Shown here: one piece after another, positions 44,994-52,265 of the stretch
Numbering within the stretch: the first letter of the stretch is position 1
How the letters are laid out: every line of letters starts with the position of its first letter
Assembly (NCBI RefSeq): GCF_038562635.1
Contig: NZ_JBCFBO010000001.1
Span: 1,652,643-1,716,642, forward strand
Length of the DNA: 64,000 nt
Reading direction: 5' to 3'
Source: Methanobacterium sp.
GTDB taxonomy: Archaea > Methanobacteriota > Methanobacteria > Methanobacteriales > Methanobacteriaceae
Notes under the pieces: generated by a model
The model's input: only the letters and a program-made list of their open reading frames with translations
The model's database searches: none
What the model was told of the DNA's origin: nothing
Made by a program: the position numbers and the translations under genes

Positions 44994-45500
44994 GGTGATA
45001 TCTAAAAAAACTAAAAATTAAATCTTAATTGCATGGCGGGTGGGAGCCCTGCAAGCTCTCGAAATCTACGATTTCGGAGCGCAAAACAAAGCTGTAGAAA
45101 AATGCATGGCATGCGAAAAATCTTTGATTTTCGCGGTGTCAAAATTGAAAATATAGGAAATGCGTAGCATTTCCTATCTCCCAAAAATCGAAAATTCGAT
45201 TTTTGATGATTTTGACAACATTTTTCTATGTTTGCGAATTTTCAATTCGCAACCGTAAAAATCGCAGATTTTTACATGCCGGAGGAAATTTATTTCCTCG
45301 GCCGCAAAAACCATAGGTTTTTGCAGGCGTCAAAAATCACAGATTTTTGACAGTTTTGCAAGTATCCATAAACCATTTAATGTTTCTCCTATGTGAGGTC
45401 ATGCCTCTTTTAGTCATCTTTTAATCATAAGAGGCCATTAAGTGAATGAAAATTTGTCCTCTACTTTGTTGGTTCATCCAAGGACAATAGGGCGGGAAAA
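44994..45500. repeat. Nested-hairpin element E4 (framework split by a hairpin tree)
   Basis: From ggtgatatc (44994) it follows the E2 framework to cctgcaag (45055), then carries about 300 bases of hairpins and resumes at gcaagtatcc (45358). Tree levels: 45081-45087/45353-45359 (7 bp) encloses 45095-45104/45219-45228 (10 bp). That in turn encloses 45137-45145/45209-45217 (9 bp), which encloses 45153-45163/45167-45177 (11 bp) and 45182-45192/45195-45205. Further hairpins with 3-base loops: 45060-45076, 45232-45252, 45255-45275, 45304-45324 and 45329-45351; one at 45282-45299 has a 2-base loop. After 45358 the E2-like tctatgtgagg-type stem and ggcggg (45492) return. Confidence 0.8.
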
Positions 45501-45659
45501 ATTTCAGGTTCAATAAAATTTTTTGTTAAAGATGTAAGTATAAAACTCCATATTACAGCACTTACAATCAAAAAAGAATTAAAAAGTATTTAAATGTAAA
45601 TTACGGGTAATTATAGACAAAAATGGTGTCGCTTAACTTTTTTATTTTATAATTACTGG

Positions 45660-45890
45660 GCGGGTGGGTGCCTCCAAAAACCGAAGGTTTTTGGGTTCAG
45701 GAAATGTTTACAAAATCTTCGATTTTGTAACAGCAAACACTTCATGTTTGCATGCTATGCATTTCTTTCAACCTCCAAAAATCCCATGGATTTTTGGTGT
45801 CCTCAAACGCTTTGCGTTTGGTACATTGGAAATCTTCGATTTCCAAAGGTTCGGAAAATTCTATGAATTTTCCTCAACTTCCTTATACTT
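45660..45890. repeat. Nested-hairpin element E5
   Basis: Opens gcgggtgggtgcctcc, as in E2. Hairpins: 45674-45694 (loop gaa), 45708-45730 (ttc), 45733-45751 (5-base loop), 45775-45797 (cat), 45804-45820 (ttt), 45826-45846 (ttc) and 45853-45873 (tat), with 7-10 bp stems. 45701-45706/45760-45765 encloses the second and third. The enclosed module is, in reverse complement, close to the E1 module at 4416-4529. The last hairpin and following tcctcaacttcc match the E2 end (ttcttcaacatcc). A frame of 81 codons across it is explained by the palindromes, not by protein coding. Confidence 0.8.
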
Positions 45891-45909
45891 TAATTTTTTA
45901 AAAATATAA

Positions 45910-46406
45910 TTTTAAATTTTTTTTTAAATAACTGCATTAACTGAAACAATCTATTTTAGGGCTTTAAGAAATTGTATAAGAATAGAATTGTTTGGCAGCT
46001 TATTTAATATAATTTAAAGTAAATTACGCTTTTCTCTTAAAAGTACAAAATATTATTAAATGAATTTTAAGGATTTTAAGGCCATTTAATCTAGTTTTAA
46101 GACATTTTCAATGATTGGAGTTTTGATTAATTTTTTAGTATTTATTGGATATTGTTTTTATTTGAGTAAAGATCACATATTTAGAATTTTAAAGTTCAGA
46201 ACATTTAATTAAACTAGGAATATACTAAAAAAATTGTTTATACATTTTCCGTTTCTTCATAAAAATCTAACACCTAACCTACTTTTAAAATTTAACCATA
46301 CTGCACAATCCAGTTATTATTTATTAATTAAAAGTAAAATAATTTAAAGGAATTAAACCAGAATATCTTAAAAAATCATTTCAAATAATGCAAAAAGGGA
46401 TAAATT
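45910..46406. other. AT-rich gap
   Basis: About 500 very AT-rich bases between E5 and the second winged-helix gene. Promoter-like AT runs near 46320-46345; no gene, palindrome cluster or RNA was recognised. Confidence 0.5.
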
Positions 46407-46700
46407 ATGAAAAAAGTGCTTTGGTGGTTAATCCTTGGTACGAGGGGAGGAATAAACCGTGCCAAAATTATTAAAAAGTTAAAGGAAAGGCCTTACAACG
46501 CACATCAACTTGCTGAAGAGTTAAATGTCAATTATAGAACCATTAGGCATCATATAAAAATTTTAGAGGACAGTGAAGTTGTTAAATCTGCTGGAGAAAA
46601 ATACGGTAAGATGTACTTCCTTTCAGAGAATATGGAAAAAAATTACAGGGATTTTGAAACCATCTGGAAACAAGTACAAGATGGGAAAAAAGATAATTGA
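46407..46700 (+). CDS. Small winged-helix regulator (ArsR-like), copy 2
   Basis: A 97-residue paralog of the gene at 39021. It shares the hydrophobic start (MKKVLWWLILGTRGGINRAK), recognition helix YRTIRHHIKILEDSEVVKS and wing GKMYFLSENMEKNY. The next gene, 15 bases downstream, is the small membrane partner, as in copy 1. Both lie beside MacB-type operons. The same hydrophobic N terminus in both copies is a family trait that could mediate contact with the membrane protein. Confidence 0.82.
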   Translation: MKKVLWWLILGTRGGINRAKIIKKLKERPYNAHQLAEELNVNYRTIRHHIKILEDSEVVKSAGEKYGKMYFLSENMEKNYRDFETIWKQVQDGKKDN

Positions 46701-46715
46701 TTTATAGGGATTAAA

Positions 46716-47015
46716 ATGGCATTAGAACTATTTGGATTAGCATTAATTAAAACAGCAGCTATTGGTATAGAGATCGCAAATATTGGCCTCTTATCAGGAT
46801 TACTCTATCTTTATATTAAAAGCTACAGGCAGATAAAGATCGGATTTACCGTAGGGCTTATACTATTTGCATCAGTTCTTTTAATTAGAAGTATTTTAAC
46901 CATTGCACTTTTAATTATAGATAGCGACATGTTAACAGGTAGACAGATACTGATCGGTGGTTTTATCGAATTTATAGCGCTCGCCATATTATTGAAGATT
47001 ACTTGGGACTATTAA
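46716..47015 (+). CDS. Three-helix membrane protein paired with winged helix, copy 2
   Basis: 99 residues, mostly membrane: IGIEIANIGLLSGLLYLYIK, the conserved SYRQIKIGFTVGLILFAS turn, a third helix, then FIEFIALAILLKITWDY at the end. It is the compact form without the polar N-terminal extension of the 39344 protein. Probably cotranscribed with the regulator upstream (15-base gap). Function unknown; a membrane sensor or anti-regulator is a hypothesis. Confidence 0.72.
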   Translation: MALELFGLALIKTAAIGIEIANIGLLSGLLYLYIKSYRQIKIGFTVGLILFASVLLIRSILTIALLIIDSDMLTGRQILIGGFIEFIALAILLKITWDY

Positions 47016-47133
47016 AGCCAGTTATAACGTTTTAATGTAACTATTTTTGCCATACATTTCTAAAATAGTCCATTTTATCAGATAGTTATTTCAAAGTTAA
47101 AAATTCAAAAAAAATAGAGTAGTAAATAGCTAC

Positions 47134-48045
47134 CTAAAACGGTAATGATGCATATTTACCATATATTGTTGCGGTCGATGTTTTCCAGTTATTTACAACT
47201 CCAAATGAGTTTTTAGAACTGGTTGCATCTGCTTTATACCATTTACCATTTACATATATTTCTGCCCAGACATGACCATACCAGCTGCCGCTTGAAAATT
47301 TACAGTAACCATGTACATATCGAGCAGGCAATCCCGAAGCTCTTGAAAGAGCAACTAATAAATGAGCAGTATCACAACAATTTCCCGTCTTTTTAGAAAG
47401 AGTACCTACAGCCCCATACTTAGTATTATAATAGAAAGAATAACCTAATTTATCCCTTACATAGTTATATACAGCTACAGCCTTGGCATAACTAGATGTT
47501 TTACCGCTTGTAATTGATTTAGCCTTTGATTTTATAGTAGTACTGGTTGACTGACAGTTCGTTGTGGCTTTTAGATATTTTGTTAATGAACTAGATGTAC
47601 TAGAATTAGAATTTGAGCTATTGGTCGTGTTAGATTTACTGGATGTACTAGATGAACTAACGCTACTCGAGCTAGAAGTAGTCGAACTGGATGTTGTAAC
47701 TTTTTTGTATGTTACTACCCATTTATACTTCCACGTGTATTTCCAGGTATATTTCCACTTGTATTTCCACTTACCTTGGTACTTGTACCATGATTTATAC
47801 CATGACTTATACCAGTATTTGTACTTTACTTTTGTATATACCTTTTTATATACAGTACTAGCCGCATTTACCTGTACTCCGATCGATTTTTGAGTTTCTG
47901 CAACTGAAACTCCATTTACATTGTTTGAATCACCGATAATAGTCGTCTGTGATTCGTCTAAATAACTTAACCCATTTGAAATGGGCAAAATGCATAGTGC
48001 TAACGCTAACAGGCCAGCAAATGCAAAACGCGAAACTCGCTTAAT
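47134..48045 (-). CDS. Surface transglutaminase-like protein with Trp/Tyr/Lys repeats, likely ATT start
   Basis: From an ATT at 48045, preceded by GGAGG at 7-base spacing, the frame encodes a signal peptide (IKRVSRFAFAGLLALALCI) and 303 residues in all. ATG, GTG and TTG are absent between the upstream in-frame stop and a TTG at 47988, which would cut the signal peptide off. Mature protein: residues 60-110 are short repeats of WYKS, KWKY and TWKY; about 115-160 is Ser/Thr/Asn-rich; 160-303 is a transglutaminase-like domain with Cys in KTGNCCDTAHLL, His in WYGHVWAEIYV and Asp in WYKADATSS. Likely an extracellular wall-associated peptidase or cross-linker; specificity unknown. Confidence 0.72.
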   Translation of the reverse strand: MKRVSRFAFAGLLALALCILPISNGLSYLDESQTTIIGDSNNVNGVSVAETQKSIGVQVNAASTVYKKVYTKVKYKYWYKSWYKSWYKYQGKWKYKWKYTWKYTWKYKWVVTYKKVTTSSSTTSSSSSVSSSSTSSKSNTTNSSNSNSSTSSSLTKYLKATTNCQSTSTTIKSKAKSITSGKTSSYAKAVAVYNYVRDKLGYSFYYNTKYGAVGTLSKKTGNCCDTAHLLVALSRASGLPARYVHGYCKFSSGSWYGHVWAEIYVNGKWYKADATSSKNSFGVVNNWKTSTATIYGKYASLPF

Positions 48046-48770
48046 TGTACCGCCTCCAAATGCCTGAAAATTTACTATAAATATAATAAATTTTTCCGCA
48101 AACTTAATATATAGTTAGATTTACGTCCTTAAATCAATTTTCAGACATAATTATGTTCTAAAAAGAAGCATATATAAATATTTTGATTCAAAATAACCAT
48201 AAAAGATTTATTATAATCCTTTTATTGTTTTAAAAACGTATTAAAGATATTCATCATGAACATAAATCAATATAATCATTCAGTTACTTATTTAAGAAAA
48301 TAAGGGCATATAAAATGATATTTACATAAAAGGGAATATTTAAATATGTATTTACATTACATTACTTCCTTCAATTAAATAAAGCTGCATAATACAATAT
48401 TTTTTCCAAAAAAAGGCATAATAATGCTATTTTACATAATTAAAGCGTGTTTAAACTAAATTGTATCCCCATCACAGACATTTGCATTATAAGTCCCGAG
48501 TTTAAACTATTAAAAACAGCCCCAACTTAATTTAAAAAGAGATATATAAATAAAAGCCGCTTTTACCAATATTTTAAATCTAAAAACAACCATACATGCC
48601 ATAAATACGTATTACTTAAAATCAGCACTTTTTATGTTAATTTATAAAGAGATTTGTAAAAGATTTGTATATAATTTACACCTAATTTTGAAAAACTTAT
48701 TTAAATACTGGTTATTAAAAAAATGGCTGTCAGTTAAGTATTATAAAATTTCAGACAGGAGTATTGAATC
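48046..48770. other. Long promoter region before ABC operon 2
   Basis: About 725 AT-rich bases between divergent genes. It holds a repeated 9-mer, agatttgta (48650-48658 and 48661-48669), similar to the half-site of the palindromes at 40016 and 42883, and a TATA-like run ttatttaaata at about 48699-48709. No gene was recognised. Confidence 0.5.
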
Positions 48771-49904
48771 ATGAATTATTTAGGATTAATTATAAAAAAT
48801 CCATTCAGAAATAAAACAAGAACCTCCCTTGCAATTGTGGGTATTGCAATTGGGATTGCAACTATTGTAGCACTGGGCCTTGTCACCAGTGGTCTTCAAG
48901 CATCCACACAAAGCACCCTTAAAGCAGGGGCTGCTGAAATTACAGTAACACATACTGGTTCTAACGAATTTGGATCAACATCAGGCAGTATCAATGAAAG
49001 CCGTGTAGCCAATATTTCCAATACAAGCGGCGTGAAAGAAGCTGCAGGGATTTTAAGAGCTACAACAAACATAGAAGGTAGTTCAGGTAACGGTCTTTCC
49101 ATAAGCGGTATAGACAGCAGCAAATTAAGTCTCATGGGAGTAGACAGCATAAATGGAACGATCTACTCAAATGGAAGTACAAACGAGATCATACTTGGTA
49201 AAACAGCTGCTGAAGATCTTAACAAATCAGTTGGAGACAATATTACAATATTTGGTAAAAATTTCAAAATTACAGGAATATTTGAAACAGGGAGTTTCAT
49301 ACAGGACGCAGGAGCATTCATGCCTTTAAATACCCTCCAGAATTTAACCAGTAACGACGGTAAAATCAGTACCATTGCAGTTAAAGTAACTGAAAATGCC
49401 AATGTAACAGAGGTAAGTCAGCACATTGAAGATGAATATCCTAACGAATTATCAACAGTAACCGCAGCAGATCAGGCAGGCAGAATAAATGACGCACTAG
49501 GAGCCATTAATACAGCCACATGGGCAATTTCACTCCTTGCAATAGTTATAGGTGGAGTTGGAGTTATCAATACCATGATAATGTCAGTATACGAGAGAAC
49601 ACGTGAAATTGGAGTTCTAAAAGCTGTAGGATGGAGAGGTAGAAGAATACTTGGTATGATACTGGGTGAATCAATTGTACTTACCATCATGGCGGCCATA
49701 GTCGGTACTATTATAGGTGTAGTAGGTGTTGAAGTTCTCCTATCATATTCTGCAACATTTGGAACTATGATTAAGCCAGTATTCTCGCTTGATCTGTTTT
49801 TAAGAGCATTTGGAATTGCCTTCCTTGTAGGAATCATTGGAGGAATCTATCCAGCTTACAGAGCAAGCAGACTAGCACCAACGGAGGCACTGCGCTATGA
49901 ATAA
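48771..49904 (+). CDS. MacB/FtsX-type ABC transporter permease 2
   Basis: A 377-residue paralog of permease 1: first helix LAIVGIAIGIATIVALGLV, an extracellular core (residues 45-245) without the Gly-rich insertion, three C-terminal helices and the same terminal motif RASRLAPTEALRYE. Conserved cytoplasmic segment MSVYERTREIGVLKAVGWRG (coupling helix, near 268) contacts the ATPase. Unlike permease 1 it has a ribosome site (caggagtattgaatc). The last 49 bases spanning the junction with the ATPase are identical to operon 1. Confidence 0.86.
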   Translation: MNYLGLIIKNPFRNKTRTSLAIVGIAIGIATIVALGLVTSGLQASTQSTLKAGAAEITVTHTGSNEFGSTSGSINESRVANISNTSGVKEAAGILRATTNIEGSSGNGLSISGIDSSKLSLMGVDSINGTIYSNGSTNEIILGKTAAEDLNKSVGDNITIFGKNFKITGIFETGSFIQDAGAFMPLNTLQNLTSNDGKISTIAVKVTENANVTEVSQHIEDEYPNELSTVTAADQAGRINDALGAINTATWAISLLAIVIGGVGVINTMIMSVYERTREIGVLKAVGWRGRRILGMILGESIVLTIMAAIVGTIIGVVGVEVLLSYSATFGTMIKPVFSLDLFLRAFGIAFLVGIIGGIYPAYRASRLAPTEALRYE

Positions 49905-50586
49905 TGAAAACATTATTGAGATTAAAGGCCTCAAAAAAAGCTATGATAAAGGCAAAATAAAAGCCTTAAATGGAATAGACCTTGAAATTAAAAAAGGAGA
50001 ATTTGTTTCCATTATAGGGCCGTCAGGTTCCGGAAAATCAACCCTCCTTAACATGATCGGGGCACTTGACACTGCTGGTGAAGGCAGTGTCGAAGTAGCA
50101 GGTATTGACCTGACCAAAACCAAGGATCTAAGTAAATTTAGATCACAGGAAATTGGCTTTGTGTTCCAGCTCCATAACCTGATCCCAAACCTTACAGTGC
50201 TTGAAAATGTCCAGATCCCCATGATTGGGACCTCCATTTCAGGTAAAGACATGGAAAAAAGAGCTTTAGAACTTTTAAAATCAGTAGATCTTGAGGACAG
50301 GATCAATCAAAGGCCGACCAAACTTTCAGGTGGAGAAAGACAACGTGTGGCCATCGCAAGAGCATTAGTTAATAATCCATCCATTATTCTAGCAGATGAA
50401 CCAACAGGAGCTTTAGATTCTAAAACAGGAGATATCATTTTAGATTTACTTAAAGATCTTCACAAAAAGGAAAATGTAACTCTTGTTATGGTAACACACG
50501 AGCCCTACGTTGCAAATATGGCCGACAGGATTATTACAGTGCGTGACGGTAAAATTTTAGAGGAGAAAACGAACAATATATCCTAA
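49897..50586 (+). CDS. MacB/LolD-type ABC transporter ATPase 2
   Basis: 229 residues, with Walker A GPSGSGKSTLLNMIGALD, Q-loop VFQLHNLIPNLT, signature LSGGERQRVAIARAL, Walker B ILADEPTGALDSKT and switch His in MVTHEPYVANMADR. It overlaps the permease by 8 bases with its GGAGG inside the permease coding region, so translation is coupled. Close paralog of ATPase 1. Element E6 starts 6 bases after its stop. Confidence 0.9.
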   Translation: MNNENIIEIKGLKKSYDKGKIKALNGIDLEIKKGEFVSIIGPSGSGKSTLLNMIGALDTAGEGSVEVAGIDLTKTKDLSKFRSQEIGFVFQLHNLIPNLTVLENVQIPMIGTSISGKDMEKRALELLKSVDLEDRINQRPTKLSGGERQRVAIARALVNNPSIILADEPTGALDSKTGDIILDLLKDLHKKENVTLVMVTHEPYVANMADRIITVRDGKILEEKTNNIS

Positions 50587-50592
50587 CTTAAA

Positions 50593-50738
50593 CTTTAAAG
50601 AGCGGGCGGGTAACTCCAATGTATCAAAATCTATCAAAAATCTGTGATTTTTGACAAAAGAATCTTTCAAACACTTCGTGTTTGCATGCTTCGATTTTGA
50701 CAAAACCTCCTTTCTTTATGGCGGGATTCTCTTTAAAG
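50593..50738. repeat. Nested-hairpin element E6 after ABC operon 2
   Basis: A 10-bp perfect outer stem (50593-50602 / 50729-50738, ctttaaagag / ctctttaaag) carries gcgggcggg on the 5' side and ggcggga on the 3' side, as in E3. Inside, 50624-50631/50693-50700 (8 bp) encloses hairpins 50634-50654 (loop tgt) and 50668-50684 (loop ttc). The latter has the same caaacac-ttc-gtgtttg sequence as in E1. It begins 6 bases past the ATPase stop, which implies a 3' RNA structure. Confidence 0.78.
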
Positions 50739-50815
50739 ATTAAAAATTACTGACACATAGTGGCTTTAAATCAAATGAAATACAAAGCAGTATAAACACA
50801 TTTATAGGAGATAAA

Positions 50816-51763
50816 ATGGACTTAATAACACATTTTTTAGTACCTTACATCATTTTAGCGGCAATTGGTAGCAAGAATAAACTTGCAGGAGCCTTTGGTG
50901 GTATTTCACTTGATTTTGACACTATTTTTGTCACATGGATTGGATTGTTATCTCCCCAGCTTTTCATTTTGGCACACAGAGGAATTACTCACTCTTTTAT
51001 ATTTGCACTTGTGACATCTACCCTCTTTTTGTATGTGTTATCAAGAAAGCAGATAAATGGATTTATCAGCAGCATTATAAGGCGCGATATATCCGTGGAA
51101 TTTACAAAAACTACCATTGCACTTGCATATTTTGGAGCAGTTATTCATTTATTCCTCGATTTCCTAACAACAAAAGGTATTCCCCTATTTTATCCCCTTT
51201 CAATTACCAGGTATGCTGCAGAAATATATCCTGCAGTTGACATTATAATAACCGTTCTTGCAGTAATTACACTGCTTGTAATTTACCTGAAAGTAAATCA
51301 AAAATACAAGAGAACTGCTATGGCAGTTTTTATGATTGTTTTAGTATCATTTGGATGCGTAATGGCTTATGAGAAATCAAATGCAATTAATGCCGAGACT
51401 CTAACTTTAAACTCAAGTTACAATCATTTATCCACTTATCCAACCCAGGACATGTTCATGTGGGACGTTGTAAAAAGCAATTCACAAAACAGCAGTTACA
51501 TAGTATCAGAGTACAACACCCTGCAAAATCAAGAATCAAACATCAGGACATATAATACCCCTTCAATTGAAAATGGATCTTACACTTCAGCACAAAATGC
51601 CATTAATACCGCAAATGACCTTCCAGTTGTTGAAAGGTTTAAATGGAATTCATATTATGCATTAATCAATGCAACATACAGTTCAGGAGAATGGAAAATA
51701 ACTTACTATGATATCCTGAATTCATGGACTGGAAACTATATAACAGTTACAATATCTAACTAA
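50816..51763 (+). CDS. Membrane-bound metal-dependent hydrolase-like protein (DUF457/YdjM type)
   Basis: 315 residues. The first half is a polytopic membrane domain with the family's His/Asp motifs: FLVPYIILAAIGSKN at the start, DFDTIF (near 40), HRGITHSFIFAL (near 58) and HLFLDFLTTKGIPLFYPLS (near 118). Residues 165-185 form another helix, and the last 120 residues are an extracellular Asn/Ser-rich beta domain. Members are predicted zinc hydrolases of membrane lipids, with no settled substrate. A small three-helix protein follows 15 bases later, so they form one transcript. Confidence 0.78.
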   Translation: MDLITHFLVPYIILAAIGSKNKLAGAFGGISLDFDTIFVTWIGLLSPQLFILAHRGITHSFIFALVTSTLFLYVLSRKQINGFISSIIRRDISVEFTKTTIALAYFGAVIHLFLDFLTTKGIPLFYPLSITRYAAEIYPAVDIIITVLAVITLLVIYLKVNQKYKRTAMAVFMIVLVSFGCVMAYEKSNAINAETLTLNSSYNHLSTYPTQDMFMWDVVKSNSQNSSYIVSEYNTLQNQESNIRTYNTPSIENGSYTSAQNAINTANDLPVVERFKWNSYYALINATYSSGEWKITYYDILNSWTGNYITVTISN

Positions 51764-51778
51764 AAAAATGGAGCCAAA

Positions 51779-52078
51779 ATGACATTAGAATTATTAGGAT
51801 ATAGAGCAGCGGAAATTGGGGCCATATGCGTGGAATTTTTAAATATGGGCCTTTTATCCGGGTTAATTTATCTCTATATCAAAAGTTACAGGCAGATAAA
51901 AATAGGGTTTACAATCGGCCTTATGTTATTTGCATCATTCCTGCTACTTAGAAGTATTTTTGCCGTTGCCCTTTTAATTTTAGATAATGATATGATTTCA
52001 GGCAATCATGAATTTTTAAGCAGCATTATAGAATTTATAGCACTTGCCATACTTCTAAAGGTTACATGGGATTATTAA
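51779..52078 (+). CDS. Three-helix membrane protein, copy 3 (without its own winged-helix gene)
   Basis: A 99-residue paralog of 46716: EFLNMGLLSGLIYLYIKSYR, IGFTIGLMLFAS and final FIEFIALAILLKVTWDY. Here the winged-helix partner is missing and the protein is attached to the DUF457-type hydrolase gene. The conservation of all three copies within 13 kb suggests a functional link to the ABC systems. Confidence 0.72.
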   Translation: MTLELLGYRAAEIGAICVEFLNMGLLSGLIYLYIKSYRQIKIGFTIGLMLFASFLLLRSIFAVALLILDNDMISGNHEFLSSIIEFIALAILLKVTWDY

Positions 52079-52265
52079 TCCATTTTTTCATTATTTGATT
52101 TAAAATAAATCAGTTCTAATGTTAAAAACAGCTATTTTCTACCAATCAATTTAGTAACTCCTGAAAAATTGTGACTTTATTTGGCATAAACAAAGACGCT
52201 AATTTATTAGTTTTGTTTTTTATAAATAGATACATCATTAACTTCTGAATGATTAAGGTGAATTT

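Noticed and set aside
44994..45890. CRISPR array
   Set aside because: Repeats are palindromic but differ in sequence and spacing; there is no constant repeat-spacer period and no cas gene.
45664..45909. 81-codon frame starting GTG inside E5
   Set aside because: It runs through a chain of palindromes; motifs like KIFDF and KRFAF in its translation arise from hairpins with three-base loops. It lacks a ribosome site and protein-like composition.
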